A stretch of 17,533 nt of DNA from Treponema sp. (GTDB lineage Bacteria > Spirochaetota > Spirochaetia > Treponematales > Breznakiellaceae), in contig JAITSE010000076.1 of the NCBI GenBank assembly GCA_031288005.1, positions 1 to 17,533 on the forward strand, in the 5' to 3' direction. Below, one piece after another: positions 1 to 5,950 of this stretch. The position numbers were made by a program, and so were the translations under genes. The notes beneath the pieces are model-generated. The model was not told where the DNA came from. It saw nothing but the letters and a program-made list of their open reading frames with translations, and searched no databases. Position 1 is the stretch's first letter, and the number at the start of each line of letters is the position of its first letter.

Positions 1-25
1 TTCAGACGTGTGCCTCTTCCGATCT
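1..25. other. Sequencing adapter remnant at contig end
   Basis: The first 25 bases match the 3' part of the Illumina TruSeq read-2 adapter. TTCAGACGTGTGC is followed by one extra C and then TCTTCCGATCT. This is library sequence, not genome. Biological sequence begins at about position 26. The neighbouring methyltransferase reads into it and takes its stop codon from it. Confidence 0.95.
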
Positions 26-824
26 ACTTTGTTTTTTGCCAAAGCGTCGATAAAGAAGAACCGTTATTATTGGCATTTACATCAAAAATAATGCTTGCGT
101 CAACAACTACGTAATGTAATGATTCCATTAAATTATTCAACCCTTCAAAAGTAAAATAATTAACATGTTCATCAGTAAACATGCCGAAAGGCTCATCGTT
201 AAATTTATAATCCAAGGTGGGAACTTCGATAAACATATAACGATTATTTATTTCAGATAACTCCAGTATAAATTGATACGGATTTACTATATGTTCTAAT
301 ATATGTGAGAGGAAAACAATATCATATTTTTTATTATGATGTTTTTCTCTATATTCTTGAAACATTCCTTGGAATAGTTCAATAGTATATTTTTGTTTAC
401 AAGATTCTACATTTTTCTCTGATGGTTCTATTCCATAGACGGCAATGTCGTCTTTTTTATAAAGACTGAGATTATATCCAGAAGCAGCGCCAACTTCAAG
501 CATTGATTCGTATTGCACATTACTATTTCTGATAAAACTATATTGCCGCTTACAACGTCGTATATATTCTCTTTTTTCTTCTGTTATTATCCCATTATTA
601 TCCTGTTTCTTGTCAAATTCGTATTTTGACATTTTTTTATATCGATGAGACAACAATTCACTCGTAAAAGGATTTGCCGTATAAATAAATCCGCAATGTG
701 GACAGATATTTATTTTTTGTGTATATTCCTGAGCCATTCCGTATACTTCGAGAAACGGTATAGTATAAACCGTATTGGCGTTACTTCCACATATACAGCA
801 ATTTCTGATTTCTTCCGCCATCAC
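24..824 (-). CDS. Zinc-finger SAM-dependent methyltransferase, 3' end cut by contig end
   Basis: Class I SAM-dependent methyltransferase of the kind found in deoxysugar and O-antigen loci. The N-terminus has two Cys pairs (C9-x2-C12 and C41-x2-C44), like the zinc-binding domain of sugar C-methyltransferases. The SAM-binding glycine loop EVGAASG lies at about 110-116. The acidic IEP motif is at 132-134 and the post-motif YDIVFLSHILEH at 167-178. The apparent stop codon (24-26) takes two of its three bases from adapter sequence, so the 266-aa product is artificially ended. Relatives with this architecture are usually nearer 400 aa with another C-terminal domain. The start is GTG at 824 or ATG at 821, both downstream of an AAGGAG site at 832-838. 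The gene is strongly AT-rich. Its substrate may be the sugar built by the upstream genes; that is a guess from position. Confidence 0.8.
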   Translation of the reverse strand: MMAEEIRNCCICGSNANTVYTIPFLEVYGMAQEYTQKINICPHCGFIYTANPFTSELLSHRYKKMSKYEFDKKQDNNGIITEEKREYIRRCKRQYSFIRNSNVQYESMLEVGAASGYNLSLYKKDDIAVYGIEPSEKNVESCKQKYTIELFQGMFQEYREKHHNKKYDIVFLSHILEHIVNPYQFILELSEINNRYMFIEVPTLDYKFNDEPFGMFTDEHVNYFTFEGLNNLMESLHYVVVDASIIFDVNANNNGSSLSTLWQKTK

Positions 825-840
825 CTATATTCTCCTTTGC

Positions 841-1152
841 TTAGCAGTAAGCATACAATACCGTATCAAACAATAGATATGTGTGCTGCCTGATTTTTAT
901 TTTATAATCGTTATTTAATTCTTTTATAAAGAAAGGTATTGTATACATATCTGATGCATTATGATAAATGCAAACGGCCAGTAAAGGCTTGTCCCGCTTT
1001 AGTATTGATTTAGCCCCCCACAGCATATCCAACTCATAGCTTTCAATATCCGCCTTAATAAAACTGACCTTTTGTTCCGCAAAATAATCATCAAGAGCAA
1101 ACAGGGAAGTCTCTTCTGCCATGTCTGTTTTATCAATAGACTTGTTCAGCAA
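841..1152 (-). pseudogene. FkbM-family methyltransferase, C-terminal remnant
   Basis: The 103 residues match only the C-terminal half of FkbM methyltransferases: ALDDYF near residue 20, FIKADIESYELDMLWGAKSI from about 31, the CIYHN segment, and a closing HTYLLFDTVLYAYC. The SAM-binding N-terminal half (V-D-x-GANxG region) is absent. In-frame upstream sequence hits a TAA just before the TTG at 1152, and only about 100 bp separate it from the transketolase gene, too little for the missing part. No FkbM sequence is seen in that gap in any frame. The stop is 16 nt before the next methyltransferase start. This is most likely a 5'-deleted remnant rather than a working enzyme. The truncation point lies in an inverted repeat (1142-1172). 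Confidence 0.7.
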
Positions 1153-1172
1153 CCCGGTTGATTACTGAACAA
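1142..1172. repeat. Imperfect hairpin at the fkbM truncation point
   Basis: Outer arms TTGTTCAG (1142-1149) and CTGAACAA (1165-1172) enclose inner arms CAACC (1150-1154) and GGTTG (1156-1160). The loop is a single C, and ATTA (1161-1164) is a bulge on one side. The TTGTTCA core recurs in the perfect hairpin at 1223-1256. Confidence 0.7.
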
Positions 1173-1222
1173 ATTTTACAGTTTCTCGTCCTACAGGCTG
1201 CGAAACGTGTATTTTTTAGCGG

Positions 1223-1256
1223 AAATTGTTCAATAACTTCAGTTATTGAACAATTT
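1223..1256. repeat. Perfect 16-bp hairpin with 2-nt loop
   Basis: Arm AAATTGTTCAATAACT (1223-1238), loop TC, arm AGTTATTGAACAATTT (1241-1256). The pairing is perfect, and the right arm touches the stop codon of the upstream transketolase subunit (1256-1258). On the minus strand the hairpin is followed by CCGCTAAAAAATAC, so there is no U-tract and it is not a standard intrinsic terminator. It could protect the mRNA 3' end, act in Rho-dependent ending, or be a repeat-element remnant. Confidence 0.85.
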
Positions 1257-2167
1257 TAACAATAAAAAAGCTCTTCAATATTTGGAACCGCATCCAATCC
1301 GAATTTGTTCAAAATAAACGACTGACTGCCTACATAATGACTATATACATCCGGTATTGCCAAATGTCTGACTTTATTTGCGGCATTTTGTTTGGCCAGA
1401 TACGAACAAACGCCCTCGCCAAATCCGCCAATCCTATTGTGTTCTTCCACAATTAATATCTTCTTCCCGAAATCAATCAATACATTAAGACAATCTGTAT
1501 CCAGTGGCTTGATTGTGTGGAACACGGTTACACCGGCTGAAAGGCCCTGTTTTTTCAATTCAGGAAGCCAGTCCATCACCCGGCGAGTTATGGTTCCGGT
1601 TGCCAAAATCTCAATGTCTTTGCCTTCTGTCAAAACAAAGGCTTTTCCGATTGTAATTTTATCGCCCGGATCATGGATTAAAGGCTCATTGTTTTTAGCC
1701 AGCCGAATATACATCGACGGCTTAACAGAAAGGCTTTGTTCAAAGATTTGACGCGCCTCAATTGGATCAGCAGGCGCGCAAACAATCATACCCGGCAACG
1801 CTCTGGCGATTGCCAAATCTTCAACCGCATGATGGGTCGCACCCGCAGGGCCATAGGCAACGCCGCCTCCGGCGCCAACAATTTTAATATTGGTTTGCAT
1901 ATACGCCGCGTCAACTCGGACCTGTTCATAGCAGCGCATTAAAACAAAAGGGGCAATTGAATAAACATAGGGCTTAAACCCTGAAAGCGAAAGCCCCGCA
2001 GCAACGCCTATTGTATTCTGCTCCGCAATGCCGGTGTTCAAAAAACGACAGGGATATTTTTCTATAAACGGCTCAAAGACCGAAAATCCCATATCGGGAG
2101 TTAGCAAAAATATTTTATCATCCAATCTGGCTTGTTCTATAAGAACATTAACAAAAGAAGTCCGCAC
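1256..2167 (-). CDS. Transketolase-type enzyme, C-terminal (beta) subunit
   Basis: 303 aa covering the pyrimidine-binding and C-terminal domains of a transketolase as a separate chain. The catalytic glutamate motif GIAEQN is at 46-51 (Glu49). It is followed by GAGGGVAYGPAGATHHAVEDLA at about 97-118 and the C-terminal EEHNRIGGFGEG segment. With the chain encoded just upstream it should form one ThDP-dependent enzyme that moves a two-carbon ketol unit. The start is GTG at 2167, only 2 nt after the alpha-subunit stop, with no strong ribosome site, so translational coupling is likely. Metabolic split transketolases look similar. The position inside a CDP-3,6-dideoxyhexose gene set argues for a sugar-branching role, but that role is inferred. 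Confidence 0.88.
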   Translation of the reverse strand: MRTSFVNVLIEQARLDDKIFLLTPDMGFSVFEPFIEKYPCRFLNTGIAEQNTIGVAAGLSLSGFKPYVYSIAPFVLMRCYEQVRVDAAYMQTNIKIVGAGGGVAYGPAGATHHAVEDLAIARALPGMIVCAPADPIEARQIFEQSLSVKPSMYIRLAKNNEPLIHDPGDKITIGKAFVLTEGKDIEILATGTITRRVMDWLPELKKQGLSAGVTVFHTIKPLDTDCLNVLIDFGKKILIVEEHNRIGGFGEGVCSYLAKQNAANKVRHLAIPDVYSHYVGSQSFILNKFGLDAVPNIEELFYC

Positions 2168-2169
2168 TT

Positions 2170-2979
2170 TTATTTCAATTCTCTTAAAGCAAGCTCAAGC
2201 TGAGCGCTGTCGGGAGATTTATAATGCCATTCCAGTTTATCTTCAGTAAATGATACTCCGTATCCTTTAACTGTGTGGGCAATAACCGCTATAGGACCGT
2301 CCCGGTCTTGCAAGGCGGGAATGATTTGGCTTATATCGTTTCCGTTTATTTCATGAACCTTTAACCCAAAAGCGGCGAATCGTTCTCCTAAATTATGCTG
2401 GTCTATAACATCCCGCCCCATACCCTGTAGATGGTTAAAATCAACTATCAACGTATAGTTTTTTATCTTCAGCGTTGAAGCAAGCATCACGGCTTCCCAA
2501 ACCGAGCCCTCATTACATTCACCATCACCCAACAGAACATAAATATGTCCGCTATAGTTGCTTTTTTCTTTTGCAATTGCAAACCCAAGACCTATACTGG
2601 CGCCATGCCCTAATGAACCGGAAGAGCATTCAATACCGTTAACTTTTGTCATATCCAAATGACCCGGCAAAAGGCCATCGTCAATATAATATCTATTTAG
2701 ATAGTCCAATGGAAAAAATCCGGCATGGGCTAATACGGCGTATAATGTGGCGCTGTTATGACCTTTGCTCAAAATAAAAACATCCCTGTCAGGGGACTTC
2801 GCCTTAATTTTTTCGCAATCCATTATCTTGAAATAAAGGCTGTATATAATATCAACACAGGACAAACATCCGCCAATGTGTGAGGACTTGGAATAATACA
2901 TCATGCGAAAAATATCTTTTCGCAATTCTTTGACAAGCGACAAATCCTTGTCATTGACAGGACTGCATAATTCTTTCAT
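2170..2979 (-). CDS. Transketolase-type enzyme, N-terminal (alpha, ThDP-binding) subunit
   Basis: 269 aa forming the ThDP diphosphate-binding half of a transketolase. Visible motifs are SSHIGGCLS (32-40), SKGHNSATLY (71-80), LPGH (104-107), and GSLGHGASIGLGFA (121-134). The ThDP/metal signature starts with GDGECNEG at 151 and ends at VDFN (Asn182). This half carries the cofactor, and the partner encoded 2 nt downstream supplies the catalytic glutamate. The start is ATG at 2979, preceded by GATTCCA with no clear Shine-Dalgarno site. Alternative hairpins (2999-3034) sit just upstream and may control it. In O-antigen clusters such pairs accompany RfbH-type dehydrases. The substrate is not shown by the sequence. 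Confidence 0.88.
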   Translation of the reverse strand: MKELCSPVNDKDLSLVKELRKDIFRMMYYSKSSHIGGCLSCVDIIYSLYFKIMDCEKIKAKSPDRDVFILSKGHNSATLYAVLAHAGFFPLDYLNRYYIDDGLLPGHLDMTKVNGIECSSGSLGHGASIGLGFAIAKEKSNYSGHIYVLLGDGECNEGSVWEAVMLASTLKIKNYTLIVDFNHLQGMGRDVIDQHNLGERFAAFGLKVHEINGNDISQIIPALQDRDGPIAVIAHTVKGYGVSFTEDKLEWHYKSPDSAQLELALRELK

Positions 2980-2998
2980 TGGAATCTACGCAGCCTGT

Positions 2999-3034
2999 CT
3001 ACTGACAATATCAGTAGTTGTAAAACAACTACTG
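2999..3034 (-). promoter_or_regulatory. Three-arm alternative hairpin upstream of the transketolase subunits
   Basis: In the minus-strand mRNA, arm 1 CAGTAGTTGT (3034-3025), a UUU loop and arm 2 ACAACTACTG (3021-3012) form a perfect 10-bp stem. Arm 2 also lies in CTACTGA (3017-3011), which can instead pair with TCAGTAG (3005-2999) across a 5-nt loop. The two stems cannot coexist. The stop codon of the SDR gene (3031-3029) lies inside arm 1, and the transketolase start is 20 nt beyond arm 3. This arrangement resembles an attenuator or coupling switch. No U-tract is present. Confidence 0.5.
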
Positions 3035-3907
3035 GGGGGGGGGCATTAGCATGCTTATCCCATCGGTAAAGGAAACTTTTGGTTTCCAACCGATGTTTTT
3101 AAGTAAACTAATATCTACAGTTACTCCCATCATTTCATTTTCCCGGTATGGTATACTGCCAAATTCAAGCACCGTATTATTTGCAGGATTTCGATTTTTA
3201 TATTGTTCTGCCAATTCCGTAACGAATTGGCGTACCGTAACCGGTTCCCCTGTTCCCACATCAAATTCGGTAAAATGTGCCAATTCATCCCGCTGTTTCA
3301 AAATAGTCAGATATGCGGATACCACATCGGTAACAAAGACAAAATCGCGCTCCTGTTTTCCTTCGGTCAATTCTATTTTGTCCTTATTTTGTATAAACTG
3401 CTCCATAATCCAAGGCACAAATTTTTTAGTATCATCTTGCGGGCCATATATGTGCTCTAGTTTCATATTAATTACTCGTACCTTACCGGATAACTGTTTT
3501 AACCAGTCAACCAGGTGCTTTTTCGACAAACTGTACGTATTAAGATATTTTTGGAGCAATGTATCGGTATTAAAAAATGTATCGGTATTAAATTTATCAG
3601 TTAATTCAAAAAGTTTCAATCCATACATAACATTCGTATCCATTACTGTGCTTGCTTTTTCATTATCTCGGCCATAGCAACAGGCGGTGTGAATAACAAC
3701 ATCGATATGCTGATCGGTAAAAGCCATCTCCAATCCGGTTTTGTCTATATCATAGCAGAGAATCCTTTCAAGAATATCGTCGATCCGCCAGGTATCTGAG
3801 GTACTGCGCTTTAATACTATAACGCGATAATTATCTTGTAATAGCTCATGTACAAGATAAGACCCCAAAAATCCGGTCGCGCCGGTTATTAAAACGGTCT
3901 CACCCAC
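3029..3907 (-). CDS. NAD(P)-dependent SDR sugar epimerase/reductase
   Basis: Extended short-chain dehydrogenase/reductase, 292 aa. The Rossmann motif GATGFLG is at 9-15 and the catalytic pair YSLSK at 125-129. The FFNTDTLL stretch at 111-118 fills the Ser/Thr position. Such proteins reduce or epimerise the 4-keto group of nucleotide sugars. Here it is a candidate for the last reduction of the CDP sugar, like AscF or YerF. The reading frame overlaps the RmlC-like gene by 8 bp, which suggests coupling. The C-terminus is odd. After GWKPKVSFTDGIS the protein ends abruptly in MLMPPPQ because of a run of ten C on this strand. Relatives usually continue some 10-15 residues as an amphipathic helix. 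A nearly exact 18-bp tandem repeat duplicates FNTDT(F/L) in the catalytic loop. The exact reaction is unknown. Confidence 0.8.
   Translation of the reverse strand: MGETVLITGATGFLGSYLVHELLQDNYRVIVLKRSTSDTWRIDDILERILCYDIDKTGLEMAFTDQHIDVVIHTACCYGRDNEKASTVMDTNVMYGLKLFELTDKFNTDTFFNTDTLLQKYLNTYSLSKKHLVDWLKQLSGKVRVINMKLEHIYGPQDDTKKFVPWIMEQFIQNKDKIELTEGKQERDFVFVTDVVSAYLTILKQRDELAHFTEFDVGTGEPVTVRQFVTELAEQYKNRNPANNTVLEFGSIPYRENEMMGVTVDISLLKNIGWKPKVSFTDGISMLMPPPQ
3034..3043. repeat. G10 homopolymer at the 3' end of the SDR gene
   Basis: Ten consecutive G on the plus strand (C10 in the coding strand) encode the three prolines and the first base of the last codon of the SDR protein. One base more or less changes the C-terminus. 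Slippage in vivo or a sequencing-length error are both possible. Confidence 0.9.
3557..3592. repeat. 18-bp in-frame tandem duplication inside the SDR gene
   Basis: CAATGTATCGGTATTAAA (3557-3574) is followed directly by AAATGTATCGGTATTAAA (3575-3592), differing at one base. In the protein this gives FNTDTL and FNTDTF back to back (coding order F then L) in the catalytic Ser/Thr loop. Confidence 0.85.
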
Positions 3908-4463
3908 TTAAATTATTCCTATATTGGTTAAATGTTTGTAATTTTTTGTCTTTTTCCGAGAGAATTATGTTATCAACCTGTTCCAACGGCCATTGTATGT
4001 TTATGATTTCGTCATTCCACATAATACCATCATCATATTCACCATAAAACATTTCCGCGCATTTATATGAGACCATTGCGTCTTCCAATACAAGGTAGCC
4101 ATGTCCGAAATGGACCGGTATCAGTAACTCATTTTTATTATTTTCATCAAGAAAAAATCCTTCCCATTGTCCCAGCGTAGAAGAATTTTTTCGTAAATCA
4201 ACAACCACATCAAAGATTTTTCCCTTTACGCATCTCACCAGCTTTGGCTGTTCTTTAATACGTTGGAAATGAATTGCCCGTATCACCCCTTTGTGGGAGG
4301 ATGTGTAAAACACTTCCTTTAAATCATATTCAACGCCATTTTTTTCAAATTCTTCTCTTGAATAATCCTTAATAAAATAACCGCGTTCATCATATGCGAT
4401 AAATAGTTTTATCAGAAAAACAGAATCAAAATTGGTTCTTTCAAAAGAAAATTTTTGTGTCAT
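3900..4463 (-). CDS. RmlC-like nucleotide-sugar epimerase (probably CDP-sugar, AscE-like)
   Basis: 187-aa cupin of the dTDP-4-dehydrorhamnose 3,5-epimerase family. The His-Asp dyad is visible (His65 in VIRAIHFQ, Asp172 in SEKD), as are the Tyr-rich SYKCAEMFY at 132-140 and HGYLVLED at 121-128. It differs from the true RmlC in this window at several motif positions (IRAIHFQ for LRGLHFQ, PVHFGHGY for PEGFAHGF). Its place between rfbH and the SDR gene fits a 3- or 5-epimerase acting on the CDP-4-keto sugar, as AscE does in ascarylose synthesis. The start is ATG at 4463 with a strong AGGAGG site 5 nt upstream. That site is buried in a predicted hairpin with 4493-4502, so translation may be limited. 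It overlaps the SDR gene by 8 bp. Confidence 0.85.
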   Translation of the reverse strand: MTQKFSFERTNFDSVFLIKLFIAYDERGYFIKDYSREEFEKNGVEYDLKEVFYTSSHKGVIRAIHFQRIKEQPKLVRCVKGKIFDVVVDLRKNSSTLGQWEGFFLDENNKNELLIPVHFGHGYLVLEDAMVSYKCAEMFYGEYDDGIMWNDEIINIQWPLEQVDNIILSEKDKKLQTFNQYRNNLSG

Positions 4464-4502
4464 ATCAACCTCCTACGCCGCTTCATTGACATGGAGGTTA
4501 AT
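4464..4502 (-). promoter_or_regulatory. Hairpin sequestering the ribosome binding site of the RmlC-like gene
   Basis: In the minus-strand mRNA, ATTAACCTCC (4502-4493) can pair over 10 bp, with one G-U pair, with GGAGGTTGAT (4473-4464). The latter is the Shine-Dalgarno site plus the bases up to the ATG. The 19-nt loop begins with ATG and opens a 10-codon frame (MSMKRRRRLI) ending in a TGA that overlaps the epimerase start as ATGA. Confidence 0.5.
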
Positions 4503-4533
4503 AATATTAAATACCGTCTTGTTACATGACCGG

Positions 4534-5919
4534 TTATCCGATGCCTACCAAATTCTTATGGAGGGGGGTATCCGTATGTTTTGCTGAAGCAGCCCCTTCC
4601 TTCACCGCTTCAATCATCCGGTCAATCATTTCATCGCTCATCCCCGGATAGACGCCGATCCAGAAGGTGTAGTTCATAATCCGGTCGGTCGTCTCAAGGT
4701 TTCCCGCAATACGGTAACCCGTGCCGGACTTCCGCAGTTCATCAAAACAGGGGTGTTTTACGAGGTTCCCCGCAAACAACATCCGGGTCTGGATATTACA
4801 GCTTTCAATATATTGCACCAGTTTGTTCCGGTTTATCCCTTCCCGGCAGGTGATCAAAAATCCGAACCAACTGGGGTTTGAATTTGGCGCGGCCTCGGGC
4901 AGGATCAGCTTGTCCTGTAAATCCTCAAGGCCCTCATACAGTCGCTGCCAGTTATGGCGGCGGCGTTCCACAAACGAAGGAAATTTCTCCAACTGGGCGC
5001 AGCCAACGGCGGCCTGCATATCGGTGGCTTTCAGGTTATACCCGAAGTGGCTGTACACGTATTTATGGTCATAACCAGGAGGCAGTTCCCCGTATTGCCT
5101 GTCAAAACGATGGCCGCACAGGTTGTCCCTGCCGGAAAGGCACACGCAGTCCCGGCCCCAATCCCGCAAAGACCGGACGATTTTATGGAGCAGGGGGTTT
5201 GTGGTGTATACCGCCCCGCCTTCACCCATGGTCATGTGATGGGGCGGATAAAAACTTGATGTCCCGATATCCCCGATGGTTCCGGTAAATTGTTCCACAC
5301 CGTCAATGGTATAGGTTGATCCCAGGGCGTCGCAGTTGTCTTCCACCAGCCAGAGCTTATGGGCGGCGCAGAAAGCCTTCACCGCCTGTAAATCAAAGGG
5401 GTTCCCCAGGGTGTGGGCCAGCATCACGGCTTTTGTTTTGGGGGACAGGGCCTTCTCAAGCAGGGACACGCCAATGTTGTATTGGGGAATTGTCACATCC
5501 ACAAACACGGGAACCGCGCCGAACTGCAAAATGGGCGTTACCGTGGTGGGAAATCCCGCGGCCACGGTGATCACCTCGTCTCCCCGGCGGATCGCCCGGT
5601 CTCCCAGAAGGGGAGACGTCAGGGCCATAAAGGACAAAAGATTGGCGGACGAACCGGAATTGACCAGAGAGCAATGGGGAACTTTCAAGTATTGGGCAAG
5701 CTTTTTTTCAAACTGATCGGTGTATCTTCCCGAAGTAAGCCAAAATTCAAGGGCGCTGTCTACCAGGTTTATCATCTCATGTTCATCAAACACTCGGGAC
5801 GCATAGGGAATACGGTCGCCGTCTTTATAAGGCGGCTTTTGCATAAAGGTTTTGTAATATTCTTTTACGCTATCAAGAATGATATTGACCGCTTCTTCCC
5901 GGGTTTTAGATTCAAACAT
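4534..5919 (-). CDS. rfbH: CDP-4-dehydro-6-deoxyglucose 3-dehydrase (E1)
   Basis: 461-aa PMP-dependent iron-sulfur dehydrase that removes the C3 hydroxyl of CDP-4-keto-6-deoxyglucose, the key step to 3,6-dideoxyhexoses (also named DdhC). It has the aspartate-aminotransferase fold. Where aminotransferases carry the PLP lysine it has histidine (SFYPPHHMTMGEGG, His227/228), the hallmark of this enzyme. The [2Fe-2S] ligands are visible as C258-x-C260-x7-C268 plus Cys196 in LVEDNCDALGS, matching the known E1 pattern. The usual length is about 437 aa, so both ends are slightly long. Its reductase partner DdhD (E3) is not in the window and must be encoded elsewhere. The start is ATG at 5919 with a weak upstream purine stretch, 31 nt after the rfbG stop. 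Confidence 0.95.
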   Translation of the reverse strand: MFESKTREEAVNIILDSVKEYYKTFMQKPPYKDGDRIPYASRVFDEHEMINLVDSALEFWLTSGRYTDQFEKKLAQYLKVPHCSLVNSGSSANLLSFMALTSPLLGDRAIRRGDEVITVAAGFPTTVTPILQFGAVPVFVDVTIPQYNIGVSLLEKALSPKTKAVMLAHTLGNPFDLQAVKAFCAAHKLWLVEDNCDALGSTYTIDGVEQFTGTIGDIGTSSFYPPHHMTMGEGGAVYTTNPLLHKIVRSLRDWGRDCVCLSGRDNLCGHRFDRQYGELPPGYDHKYVYSHFGYNLKATDMQAAVGCAQLEKFPSFVERRRHNWQRLYEGLEDLQDKLILPEAAPNSNPSWFGFLITCREGINRNKLVQYIESCNIQTRMLFAGNLVKHPCFDELRKSGTGYRIAGNLETTDRIMNYTFWIGVYPGMSDEMIDRMIEAVKEGAASAKHTDTPLHKNLVGIG

Positions 5920-5950
5920 AATTTATCTTATCTCGATTTATTTAGACAAT

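Noticed and set aside
1223..1256. Calling this hairpin an intrinsic terminator
   Set aside because: Neither strand has a U-tract after the stem, and the stem is AT-rich. It was listed as a repeat instead.
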